DNA of 64,000 bases from Pedobacter sp. BS3 (lineage in GTDB: Bacteria; Bacteroidota; Bacteroidia; Sphingobacteriales; Sphingobacteriaceae), in the NCBI RefSeq assembly GCF_008274585.1, contig NZ_VTRT01000003.1:310001-374000 (forward strand), given 5' to 3'. Both the position numbers and the translations under genes were made by a program. Of this stretch, positions 16,370 to 24,285 are shown in pieces. Below the pieces are notes generated by a model. It was not told the origin of the DNA and did no database searches. It saw only the letters and a list, made by a program, of their open reading frames with translations. Every line of letters begins with the position of its first letter. The first letter of the stretch is position 1.

Positions 16370-17728
16370 ATGTCCGGAACATTTTCAAAGATCAAACAGG
16401 CTTATAAGCTCTTAACAACTATCGATTTTGCCCAGCTCAGCAAGTTATCAGAGAAAGTTGACCTGGCAAAGGTAATGGATAATGTGTCCCGTTTGGATGA
16501 TAACCAGTTGAATGGCTTATTGAAAATGTTATCCTCGGGTGGCAAAAAAAAGGAATTGCCTCCGCTTAACGCGGATTTTTATGAGCTGGATCTTCGTTTG
16601 AGTGATGAAGACCGGGCTTTACAGCTGAAAGTCCGTGAGTTTATGGAAAAAGAGATCAAGCCCATTGTGAACAATTATTGGCTGCACGATGAATTTCCGT
16701 TTGATATTATCCCCAAATTTGCTGCCCTGAACATTTGCGGTGTTACTTACCAGGGTTATGGCTGTCCGGGCAGATCCTCGCTGATGGAAGGCATTATCGC
16801 TATGGAGATGGCCCGTGTAGACGCTTCCATAGCAACTTTTTTCGGTGTGCAAAGTGGTCTGGCGATGGGTTCGATATACCGGTGTGGTTCTGAAGAGCAA
16901 AAGCAGGAATGGCTGCCGGCCTTACAGCAGCTAAAGGTTATCGGTGCATTCGGTCTTACCGAGCCCGAAGTGGGTTCGGCGGTAGCGGGAGGACTGACCA
17001 CTACAGCTAAAAAGACCGGAGCGGGATGGGTGCTTAACGGTCAGAAAAAATGGATTGGTAATGCTCCTTTTGCTGATGTAACCATTATCTGGGCCCGCGA
17101 TGTGGACGACAACCAGGTAAAAGGTTTCCTGGTACGGAAAGGTACGTCCGGTTTTGCGGTTGAAAAAATCAAAGGTAAAATGGCTTTGCGCATTGTGCAG
17201 AATGGTTTAATTACGCTGACCGATTGTGTGGTTCCTGAAAGCGATCGTTTGCAGCAGGCCAATTCGTTTAAAGATACCGCCGAAATATTGCGCTTAACCC
17301 GTGCCGGTGTGGCCTGGATGGCCGTTGGCTGTGCCCGTGGCGCTTACGAGAGTGCGCTCAATTATACCCGTACCCGCAAGCAATTCGGAAAGCCCATCGC
17401 GGCGTTTCAGCTGGTGCAAAACCACCTGGTAGAAATGTTGTCGAATCTCACAGCCATGCAAACGCTGGTTTTCCGCTTATCAGAATTACAGGATGGCGGC
17501 CTGCTGAAAGATGAGCATGCTTCGCTGGCTAAGGTATTTTGTTCATTGCGTACCCGCGATATTGTAAGCAAGGCCCGTGAGGTAATGGGCGGAAATGGCA
17601 TCCTGCTGGATTATGATGTGGCCCGTTTTGTTGCCGATGCCGAAGCGATTTATTCGTACGAAGGCACCAAAGAGATCAATTCACTGATCGTGGGACGGGC
17701 GATCACGGGTTTTAGTGCGTTTGTATAA
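16370..17728 (+). CDS. Acyl-CoA dehydrogenase family protein, ACX4/glutaryl-CoA dehydrogenase-like
   Basis: A 452-residue flavoenzyme with an extra N-terminal stretch of about 65 helical residues. The core has GAFGLTEPEVGS, WVLNGQKKWIGN, TRTRKQFGKPIAAFQL and MGGNGIL, all FAD or acyl-CoA contact motifs. The catalytic Glu is Glu431 in YSYEGTKEINSL, as in glutaryl-CoA dehydrogenase. However, the Arg that grips the glutaryl carboxylate (YRSAMSVQ in the human enzyme) is replaced (IATFFGVQ), so glutarate is unlikely. Many stretches resemble plant ACX4 short-chain oxidase as I remember it (GQK+WIGN, MVQNG/IVQNG). Monocistronic; substrate unknown. Confidence 0.85.
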   Translation: MSGTFSKIKQAYKLLTTIDFAQLSKLSEKVDLAKVMDNVSRLDDNQLNGLLKMLSSGGKKKELPPLNADFYELDLRLSDEDRALQLKVREFMEKEIKPIVNNYWLHDEFPFDIIPKFAALNICGVTYQGYGCPGRSSLMEGIIAMEMARVDASIATFFGVQSGLAMGSIYRCGSEEQKQEWLPALQQLKVIGAFGLTEPEVGSAVAGGLTTTAKKTGAGWVLNGQKKWIGNAPFADVTIIWARDVDDNQVKGFLVRKGTSGFAVEKIKGKMALRIVQNGLITLTDCVVPESDRLQQANSFKDTAEILRLTRAGVAWMAVGCARGAYESALNYTRTRKQFGKPIAAFQLVQNHLVEMLSNLTAMQTLVFRLSELQDGGLLKDEHASLAKVFCSLRTRDIVSKAREVMGGNGILLDYDVARFVADAEAIYSYEGTKEINSLIVGRAITGFSAFV

Positions 17729-17730
17729 GT

Positions 17731-17780
17731 AATAGAGGCAAGAATATAGAGACAAGAAACAAGAAAAAAGAAACAAGTTA
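17731..17780. repeat. Short heptamer-phased array (A/G-rich)
   Basis: Six consecutive heptads that each end in AG (AGGCAAG AATATAG AGACAAG AAACAAG AAAAAAG AAACAAG) occupy most of the 68-base gap between the dehydrogenase stop and the next ORF. The motif differs from the other arrays in the window but the 7-base period is the same. Confidence 0.65.
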
Positions 17781-17796
17781 ATCTGAAGAAGAAAGA

Positions 17797-19239
17797 ATGA
17801 AAAGGATAATCAATTTTTACTTGCTGTTGATATTGCTTTATGCAATGCCATCCTGCACTGGTAGCCATCAGAAGGACGAAAGCATTGCTTCTCCGGTTGC
17901 GCTTTCACATGCAGGCAGCAAGGCTTCCTGTGTTTTTATGACAACAGATGAAAAAGGCGCTCCTGTGGTAAGCTGGGTAGAGGCCGACAGCATGGATCAC
18001 AAGCAATTTTATTTTGCATACTGGGATGCCGGAACCAGGAGGTTTACAGCGCCAAACCTTATTCCAATAGCAAATAATGCCAGCATCCATGAAGAAGGCA
18101 TGCCCAAAATCGCCATTAAAGGAGATGGCAGCATCATAGCTATTTACGAAACCTCAATTCCTTCGCCTAAAAGTAAGTGGGGTATTTCCGATGTTCGTTA
18201 TATTCAATCTTTTGATAAAGGTAAAAGCTGGACTGACGCCCGATCCGTCTCTCAAAATAAAACAGCTGAAGCATCCTGCTCTTTTGCAGGGTTATGCAGG
18301 CTTGGCGATGGTGAGATCGGCGCATGCTGGTTAGATACCGACCCGGATCCGAAAGAGAAAGGAAGACCGGTAATGTTTGCAAAAACAGCCGCTAAAGAAG
18401 GCTTTGAAAAGCCTGTACTGATTGAGCCACGTGCCTGCCAATGTTGCCGCACGGCTATTGCGAGTGATAAAAACGGACACGTAAGCATCGCGTACCGGGA
18501 TTTGCTTCCCGGCTCCGTAAGAGATATTTCGGTAAGTCTTTCATCAAATGACGGAAAAACGTTTCAACGTCCTGCGCCTTTCAGCAACGACCATTGGGTA
18601 ATAGACGGATGTCCTCATAATGGGCCTTCCATCGCTACCAGGAATAATAAAACGTATGTTGCCTGGTTTTCGGGCGGTATGAAAAGCGGCGTGCACTATG
18701 CTGAGCTTGATAATTCGGGAAAAATGCTGGTAAAGAAAGATATCAGTGCAAACGGCCGGTTTATACAACTGTGCTTGTTGCCCAATGGTACGCGGATTAC
18801 CGCTTACAATAAAAACTATAAAGACAGGGATTCAATCTTTAGCAAAATCGTATTGAATAAAATTGACGGAAATACTATCCTTGAAAAGGAAATCACACCT
18901 CCTCACGTATTTGCTACATACCCTGTGGTACAACCGCTAAACGATAACCATGTTATTGTGGCCTGGAGCGATAGGGGAAGGGTTTATTACCAGGAACTGA
19001 ATACGGATACTATTTTAGATAATACAAATGAATCCGCTGTGCAGACGATTTCGCCGGAAAAAATTCCGCCATCCGTTTTTGCTGCACTTTCTTCAAAAAC
19101 TGATCCTGTTTGTGGTATGCCATTAACCAGCAGAACGATCAGCGATACTACCCTATTCCGGGGAAAAATAGCCGGATTTTGTAACAAACACTGTAAGGAA
19201 CAATTTTTAAAAGAACCGGATAGATACAGCATCCATTGA
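17797..19239 (+). CDS. Sialidase-like beta-propeller lipoprotein with C-terminal YHS domain
   Basis: A 480-residue protein with a lipobox (AMPSC) after a hydrophobic signal. The body has repeated BNR/Asp-box-like units (SFDKGKSWTDA, SNDGKTFQRP) that indicate a six-bladed propeller. In the middle lies a Cys cluster, ACQCCRTAIA. Residues about 430-480 form a YHS-type domain (DPVCGMPL, FCNKHCKEQFLKEPDRY), known to bind transition metals in copper-handling proteins. The sialidase active-site Arg triad was not identified, so glycosidase activity is doubtful; a surface metal-binding role is more in line with the two Cys sites. It is followed by an ArsR-type regulator on the same strand but 156 bases away with its own promoter. 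Confidence 0.75.
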   Translation: MKRIINFYLLLILLYAMPSCTGSHQKDESIASPVALSHAGSKASCVFMTTDEKGAPVVSWVEADSMDHKQFYFAYWDAGTRRFTAPNLIPIANNASIHEEGMPKIAIKGDGSIIAIYETSIPSPKSKWGISDVRYIQSFDKGKSWTDARSVSQNKTAEASCSFAGLCRLGDGEIGACWLDTDPDPKEKGRPVMFAKTAAKEGFEKPVLIEPRACQCCRTAIASDKNGHVSIAYRDLLPGSVRDISVSLSSNDGKTFQRPAPFSNDHWVIDGCPHNGPSIATRNNKTYVAWFSGGMKSGVHYAELDNSGKMLVKKDISANGRFIQLCLLPNGTRITAYNKNYKDRDSIFSKIVLNKIDGNTILEKEITPPHVFATYPVVQPLNDNHVIVAWSDRGRVYYQELNTDTILDNTNESAVQTISPEKIPPSVFAALSSKTDPVCGMPLTSRTISDTTLFRGKIAGFCNKHCKEQFLKEPDRYSIH

Positions 19240-19342
19240 TCATTGTAATGCGTTCTTAGTTTCGCTGGCTGTAAAACACAGACTGATCTAATACAAATGA
19301 TAGTTGCTACCATAAACGGATCAATATAAAAATCTATAAAAA

Positions 19343-19374
19343 TTTGCGCAAGTAAATACTTGCATTTATATTTG
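19343..19374 (+). promoter_or_regulatory. Promoter of the ArsR-SRPBCC-hydrolase operon
   Basis: TTTG at 19343-19346 and TATATTTG at 19367-19374 are separated by 20 bases, a full match to the Bacteroidota TTTG/TAnnTTTG promoter. It lies 21 bases upstream of the regulator ATG at 19396, and the spacer is filled by a palindrome. Confidence 0.75.
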
Positions 19375-19389
19375 CAAGCAAATAGTTGC
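19348..19389 (+). promoter_or_regulatory. Two tandem palindromic operators for the ArsR-type regulator
   Basis: Operator 1, GCAAGTAAATACTTGC (19348-19363), is a perfect 7-bp inverted repeat with a 2-base centre and sits between the -33 and -7 boxes. Operator 2, GCAAGCAAATAGTTGC (19374-19389), is identical at 14 of 16 positions and begins at the end of the -7 box, 26 bases centre to centre. The placement predicts autorepression by blocking RNA polymerase. Confidence 0.7.
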
Positions 19390-19395
19390 ATAATA

Positions 19396-19737
19396 ATGAG
19401 AACCAGACGAGACGTATTTCAGGCGATAGCAGATCCAACCAGAAGACAGATCATTGACCTTGTTGCTACTCAACCGCTAAATCTTAATGCGCTTGCAGAA
19501 AAATTTGATGTAAGCAGGCAAGCAGTGTCACTTCATGTTAAAATCCTGACAGAATGCGGCCTTTTGGTTGCCCGGCAAAAGGGCAGAGAACGGTATTGCG
19601 AGGCACAGCTGGACAAACTGGCCGAGGTTTCTTCGTGGGTTGAGCAGTACAAGAAGTTCTGGACAAGCCGGTTTTCTGCCTTAGAAAAACATTTGGAAGA
19701 GGTTAAACTAAAAAATGAACAACATGATAGAAAATGA
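19396..19737 (+). CDS. ArsR-family winged-helix transcriptional regulator
   Basis: About 113 residues from the ATG at 19396; a longer frame from 19360 would overlap the promoter. It begins RDVFQAIADPTRRQIIDLV, the hallmark of the ArsR/SmtB fold, with the recognition helix in SRQAVSLHVKILTECGLL. No metal-binding ELCVCDL motif is present, so this is the non-metal subgroup that is usually co-transcribed with an SRPBCC (AHSA1) gene. Its 3' end overlaps that gene by 23 bases. It very likely represses its own operon through the palindromes at 19348-19389; the inducer is unknown. Confidence 0.9.
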   Translation: MRTRRDVFQAIADPTRRQIIDLVATQPLNLNALAEKFDVSRQAVSLHVKILTECGLLVARQKGRERYCEAQLDKLAEVSSWVEQYKKFWTSRFSALEKHLEEVKLKNEQHDRK

Positions 19738-20233
19738 GCAAAACGAAGCAGAAAACCTTAAACAGGAGGAAGTACTGATAACTCATGTATTCGACGCCAG
19801 CCGGGAGTTGGTTTTCAGGGCCTGGACAGAGCCTGAACAATTAATAAAATGGTATGCTCCCGAAGGATGCACCATCACATTCAAGCAGATCGATGTCAGG
19901 AAAGGTGGGCGGTTTCATTCCTGTATTTACAATCCGTTATATGGAAATTGTTGGTGTAAAGGCACTTATCTGGAACTGGATTTCCCTGAGAGGATTGTGT
20001 TTACTATGGAAGTAACCGATGAGGCAGCAAACGATGTACAGCCTGCAGATGCCGGAATGTCTCCCGGCTGGCCGGCAGTAACTAAAGTGACCGTAACATT
20101 TGATGAATCAGGGGGCAAAACAAAAATGATCCTTCATCAAACCGTACCTGCATCGCTTGCCAAAGAAACGGGGGCTTATCCAAGCTGGATCCAGATGTTT
20201 AACCGGCTTAATCAGATGCTATGTGATGATTAA
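19715..20233 (+). CDS. SRPBCC (AHSA1-like) domain protein
   Basis: A 172-residue START-like ligand-binding protein. VFDASRELVFRAWTEPEQLIKWYAPEGC is the typical first helix-strand unit, and PSWIQMFNRLNQML the last helix. The gene overlaps the ArsR-type gene; starts at 19715 or 19724 are both possible. In this regulator pair the SRPBCC protein usually binds a hydrophobic ligand, and may bind or modify the inducer. An unusual Cys-Trp-Cys (NCWCKGTY) lies in the central sheet. Alpha/beta hydrolase follows 11 bases downstream, suggesting a three-gene operon. Confidence 0.85.
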   Translation: MNNMIENEQNEAENLKQEEVLITHVFDASRELVFRAWTEPEQLIKWYAPEGCTITFKQIDVRKGGRFHSCIYNPLYGNCWCKGTYLELDFPERIVFTMEVTDEAANDVQPADAGMSPGWPAVTKVTVTFDESGGKTKMILHQTVPASLAKETGAYPSWIQMFNRLNQMLCDD

Positions 20234-20244
20234 ACAATGAGCAG

Positions 20245-21129
20245 ATGAAAAGAGTCATTTTATGCATTATCCTGATACCGTTTGTGGTTTCAGGTTACGG
20301 AAAAGCGAAGTTAATAGACCATCGTATGTCGATAATAACGGATAGTTTGGGTTTTAAGAGCGGTTATGCTGAGGTGAACGGGCTGAAAATGTATTATGAG
20401 ATTTACGGACAGGGACATCCGCTTGTATTAATTCATGGTGGTGGGTCTACCATTCAAACCACTTTCGGAAGGGTAATACCGCTTTTTGCCATGCACCGGC
20501 AGCTTATCTGTGTTGAATTACAGGCTCATGGCCGCACGGGCGACAGAAATACAGGTATTTCGTTTGAGCAGGATGCGGATGATGTTGCAGCCCTTCTGAA
20601 AAATCTTCACATTAAAAAAGCTGATATCTTCGGCTTTAGCAATGGCGGGAATACAGCCCTGCAAATGGCTATCAGGTATCCGCAGTTGTGCAATAAAATT
20701 ATAGCTGGATCAGTATTGCTGAAGCGTAACGGAACGTTTCCGCAGTTTTGGGAGTTTATGAAGAATGGAACATTTAAGCAAATGCCGCAACCGTATAAAG
20801 AGGCCTTTTTAAAAGTTAACCCGGATAGCTCAAAGCTGTTCAATATGTATCAAAAGTGTGCAAACAGGATGATAAATTTCAAGGACTTTAGCGATGAACA
20901 AATCAAATCCATAAAGGCTCCTGTGCTTCTCATTAACGGCGATGCCGATGTAGCTACGCCAGAGCATATCGTGGCCATGTCAAGGTTAATCCCTAATTGT
21001 AGACTGGCTATTATTCCCGGAGGTCACGGAGCGTACATCGGGGAGATCACGTCCTTAAAGCCAAACTATACTGACAAGGATTTCATTGTACCTATAATAG
21101 AGCAATTTCTTGATCAGCCGGCAAAATAA
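20245..21129 (+). CDS. Exported alpha/beta hydrolase
   Basis: A 294-residue hydrolase with an N-terminal hydrophobic signal (ILCIILIPFVVSG). The oxyanion loop is LVLIHGGGST, the nucleophile is Ser132 in GFSNGGN, the acid is in INGDADVATPEH and the base is the His of PGGHGAY. The triad is complete, so it should be active on an ester, lactone or similar bond in the periplasm. As the third gene after an ArsR/SRPBCC pair it may detoxify the compound that induces the operon. Substrate not predictable. Confidence 0.85.
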   Translation: MKRVILCIILIPFVVSGYGKAKLIDHRMSIITDSLGFKSGYAEVNGLKMYYEIYGQGHPLVLIHGGGSTIQTTFGRVIPLFAMHRQLICVELQAHGRTGDRNTGISFEQDADDVAALLKNLHIKKADIFGFSNGGNTALQMAIRYPQLCNKIIAGSVLLKRNGTFPQFWEFMKNGTFKQMPQPYKEAFLKVNPDSSKLFNMYQKCANRMINFKDFSDEQIKSIKAPVLLINGDADVATPEHIVAMSRLIPNCRLAIIPGGHGAYIGEITSLKPNYTDKDFIVPIIEQFLDQPAK

Positions 21130-21294
21130 TATGGTTCATAATGGCTAAATCCCCACTCTTTTATAAACACATGCGGCTAAAAAGACAATGTTGCTATCTG
21201 CCAATGATGAGGCATGGTATGATTTTACAAGGATCATCATGTTGTTGAACGTTATATTAGCAATTTTCAAAGATCAAGCTATACCCATATTACA

Positions 21295-21627
21295 ATGAGG
21301 ATATTTATTATTCCCGCAGGCAGAAGCACTACTGCAATGGCATTGTGGCCTGTTATTTTGATAAACCGTAAATTACGGGGTAAACCGCTTTCAGCAGAGC
21401 TCATCAACCATGAACGGATACATCATCGCCAGCAGTTGGAAATGCTGCTCCTGCTATTTTACCTGTGGTATTGTAGTGAGTTCCTGGTACGTTACCTGAA
21501 ATATCGCAACTGGAATCAGGCTTACAGGAATATATCGTTTGAACGTGAGGCTTATACCCACGAACACAACTTAAACTACCTGGATACCAGAAAACTTTGG
21601 AGTTTTATAAACTTATCTTTGAACTAA
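21295..21627 (+). CDS. Small membrane-associated protein with HExxH motif
   Basis: A 110-residue protein with HERIHH at residues about 39-44, matching the zinc metalloprotease HExxH motif, followed by a hydrophobic helix (LEMLLLLFYLWYCSEFLV) and an FEREAYTHE segment whose Glu could be a third ligand. It resembles the M56/M48-like catalytic helix but is far too short for those families. Similar small proteins are, as far as I recall, common in Bacteroidota but uncharacterised. It stands alone between the hydrolase and a palindromic repeat. Protease function is an inference from one motif. Confidence 0.65.
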   Translation: MRIFIIPAGRSTTAMALWPVILINRKLRGKPLSAELINHERIHHRQQLEMLLLLFYLWYCSEFLVRYLKYRNWNQAYRNISFEREAYTHEHNLNYLDTRKLWSFINLSLN

Positions 21628-21923
21628 GCAGATTGGCCGGCAGCTATTACTATTTAGGAGATTCCGGGCTTGGCCCGGAATAATGACGACAGGAGCTTTT
21701 TAACTTGGCGCCTATGCGAAGCCCGAGGTCTCGGGAAAACAATCGAATGAAGTGAGCTCATCAAACTCAGGTTGATATAATTTTATTTACGCCCATTTAC
21801 AATCCGGAGTTGTAAGGTCGTAGCTTTGGCAAAAACTCGTGGAAGTTCTATCCAAAAGCCCTCCTGTTAACAGTTTAAGTCAGACCTGCTCTACTCCCAA
21901 ATTCCTAAATTAAGTTAGCTTTT
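21628..21923. repeat. Intergenic region with a short palindromic repeat
   Basis: ATTCCGGGC-TTG-GCCCGGAAT at 21661-21681 is a perfect 9-bp stem with a 3-base loop, followed by AATGACGACAGG, like a dispersed extragenic palindrome. The rest of this 296-base convergent region shows nothing I recognise. Confidence 0.6.
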
Positions 21924-22361
21924 TTACTGCTGCTTCTGTTTTTCATTAAAGCTCATCATCCAGTTAATGCCGAATTTATCGGTCAGCATACCGAAGTAAT
22001 CGCCCCAAAATGTATTATTCATTGGCATGGTAACCTGTCCGCCTGCTGCCAGTGCATTGAAAATCCTGTCGGCTTCTTCTTTACTGTCTGCCGAAACGGA
22101 AATAGAAAAGTTATTGCCCTGCTTAAAGTTTGGAGCCCATTCGCAACCGTAATCGCTTCCCATAAGCATGGATGTCCCAATGGGTAATCCTACGTGCATG
22201 ATTTTGTTCCTGTCTGCTTCGGGTACTTTATATTCCCCACTTTCGGGCATTTCGCCAAAGCGCCCGATATAGCTAAATTCTCCGCCGAATACGGATTTAT
22301 AAAAGTTGAATGCTTCCTCGCAATTTCCGTTAAAGTTCAGATAGGTGTTTGTTGTTGCCAT
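21924..22361 (-). CDS. VOC family protein, PhnB/3-demethylubiquinone methyltransferase-like
   Basis: A 145-residue protein of the PhnB-like VOC subgroup: TYLNFNGNCEEAFNFYKSVFGGEF at the start, then IMHVGLPIGTSMLMGSD and the terminal WGDYFGMLTDKFGINWMMSF. Despite the database name, most of these are small cytoplasmic proteins of unknown substrate. It is complete, monocistronic, and on the opposite strand to its left neighbour. Nothing in the context points to a pathway. Confidence 0.85.
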   Translation of the reverse strand: MATTNTYLNFNGNCEEAFNFYKSVFGGEFSYIGRFGEMPESGEYKVPEADRNKIMHVGLPIGTSMLMGSDYGCEWAPNFKQGNNFSISVSADSKEEADRIFNALAAGGQVTMPMNNTFWGDYFGMLTDKFGINWMMSFNEKQKQQ

Positions 22362-22601
22362 TGTTGTAATTGTTTAGAGATTAATAATTTTTGTTTTCAC
22401 GTAGGCTTTTTAACATCCCCAAGCCTTTTTATACCCGATAAGAGCCAACATAAGTTCAAAATTAGTAATTAATTTTACAGGAACATGCTTCTTTATAGCG
22501 CTAATCCTGCATGTGCTATCTTTAAAAAAACAGATAGTGTATTGTGATTCTGTTGCCATTCGTCCTGATGAAACGTTATTTTTCTGCATTTTATTTCTTT
22601 C

Positions 22602-23195
22602 TTAAGCTCCAACAGTACCTGTTCTGACTTCTCCGGCCCGCTTGTAATGGGCAATAATTACTCCACCTGGTGTAAAAATACTTTCTATCAATGTAAATGC
22701 TGCCGGGATCGGGCCATTGTCAAATAACTTTTTTCCTTTACCTAAAGTCAGGGGATGGATTTTGAGCCGGAGCTCGTCTACAAGATCATTTTTAAGCAGC
22801 AGCTTAACAAGCTCACTGCTGCCCCAAACCTGAATGTCGGAGCCATTTGAATTTTTGAGCTTTTTGATATCTGCCACACTTTTGAGGAATACAGAATTTT
22901 TCCATTCTGATTCTTTCATGGTGTTTGACAGGACGTATTTTGTACCTTCATTGATACCCGGCCAAAAGTCGCCATGTTGAGGCCAGTAGCCGGCCCAGAT
23001 CTCAAATGTTTTTCTGCCCAAAAGATAATCTGCAGGTTTCAGCTCCTCCTGCACCACCTTACTATAAACTTCGTCAGTATACGGTGCTACCCATCCGCCA
23101 TATTTGAAGCCGCCGGATGTATCTTCCCCTGGTCCGCCGGGCGCCTGCATAACCCCATCTAATGTGATCATTGATAAGACGATTATTTTTCTCAT
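22602..23195 (-). CDS. Dihydrofolate reductase-like (RibD C-terminal domain) protein
   Basis: About 197 residues from the ATG at 23195, where the family motif RKIIVLSMITLDGVMQAPGG begins; the longer frame from 23276 adds non-family sequence. DYLLGRKTFEIW and IQVWGSSELVKLLL are the NADPH-binding motifs of the RibD-C/DHFR-like family, and GKGKKLFD is conserved. These proteins may reduce small substrates or act in drug tolerance, but the physiological role is generally unknown. It borders the 362-base tandem repeat on its upstream side. Confidence 0.85.
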   Translation of the reverse strand: MRKIIVLSMITLDGVMQAPGGPGEDTSGGFKYGGWVAPYTDEVYSKVVQEELKPADYLLGRKTFEIWAGYWPQHGDFWPGINEGTKYVLSNTMKESEWKNSVFLKSVADIKKLKNSNGSDIQVWGSSELVKLLLKNDLVDELRLKIHPLTLGKGKKLFDNGPIPAAFTLIESIFTPGGVIIAHYKRAGEVRTGTVGA

Positions 23196-23330
23196 AGCCT
23201 GTTCTTTAAAAATTGGTTTTGTTACAATACAAATCTCGCCAACAACCATCATGCTGTTGCTGTGCAAATGCGACAATCTTAGTGGCTGAATGCGAAATGT
23301 AGGGATAGTTCTACGTTAGCGGGCTATAGC

Positions 23331-24137
23331 TACCGGAAAGCGAAGCCAAGCTTCGTGTCTTCACGAAGCTTCCTTATACCGGTTCGTGAAGACACAAACC
23401 GGGGCGTTAGTACTATAAAGGATGGAAAAACCACTGCACTATCCGTAGAGTTCCGAAGGGCTCTACGGATCAACATATAGAAAAGAGTCTGCAGACTCTC
23501 GTAAAATAAATATAAAGGCCCACGCCAGTATGCCACGTATGTTTCTATGAGTTCAAAAACTCATCATCATTTTACCAATCCGGAGTGACGCTTGCGCTGA
23601 ACACTCCGGACAGTTGAGTATCACTTAGTCAGTAATAATAAAGCCCGGAGGCTTTTAAGTAACAGCACTAAGCCGGAGCTTAGCGCTATCAGTACCGGAA
23701 AGCCAAGCTTCGTGTCTTCACGAAGCTTCCTTATACCGGTTCGTGAAGACACAAACCGGGGCGTTAGTACTATAAAGGATGGAAAAACCACTGCACTATC
23801 CGTAGAGTTCCGAAGGGCTCTACGGATCAACATATAGAAAAGAGTCTGCAGACTCTCGTAAAATAAATATAAAGGCCACGCCAGTATGCCAGGTATGTTT
23901 CTATGAGTTCAAAAACTCATCATCATTTTACCAATCCGGAGTGACGCTTGCGCTGAACACTCCGGACAGTTGAGTATCACTTAGTCAGTAATAATAAAGC
24001 CCGGAAGCTTTTAAGTAACAGCACTAAGCCGGAGCTTAGCGCTATCGGTACTATAGCTACCGGAAAGCGAAGCCAAGCTTCGTGTCTTCACGAAGCTTCC
24101 TTATACCGGTTCGTGAAGACACAAACCGGGGCGTTAG
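23331..24137. repeat. Tandem array of a ~362-base hairpin-rich unit (two full copies and one partial)
   Basis: Units start with TACCGGAAAG at 23331, 23693 and about 24059; the third stops at GGGGCGTTAG (24137). Copies 1 and 2 differ by only a few substitutions and small indels (5 bases near the start, one C at about 23522). Each unit holds several palindromes in order: AGCTTCGTG-tctt-CACGAAGCT, CCGGTT...AACCGG, CCGTAGAG...CTCTACGG, GAGTCTGCAGACTC, ATGAGTT-caaa-AACTCAT and TCCGGAGTG...CACTCCGGA. Open frames here merely follow the repeat. The unit is non-coding, and the high identity points to recent duplication. Confidence 0.85.
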
Positions 24138-24154
24138 AGTTTGCATGGACATAA

Positions 24155-24255
24155 CAGTACTGCCCTAACAAAGCTAAACCCGATAGCAGCAAATACCGGC
24201 CTCGTGTGGAATGCTTGCAGGCGTATATGCGGATAGCGGGACTACCGGAACAAAC
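24155..24255 (+). repeat. Dispersed repeat, copy A (related to 62975-63065)
   Basis: The blocks ACTGCCCTAACAAAGCTAAA, CCCGATAGCAGC and GCGGATAGCGGGACTACCGG reappear in reverse orientation, diverged, at 62975-63065 as ACTGCCTTGACCAAGCTAAA, CCCGACAGGAGCGG and GCGGATGGCGGGACTGGCGG. Two copies 39 kb apart in opposite orientation indicate a dispersed element family. No ORF. Confidence 0.65.
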
Positions 24256-24285
24256 AGGGCTGTGAACCTGCTTTTCTAAAAAATA

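Noticed and set aside
23330-23833. ORFs repeated in the 362-base tandem unit (ALRNSTDSAVVFPSF type)
   Set aside because: Both run antisense through hairpins and end at unit borders; the same frame is simply copied. No coding signature.
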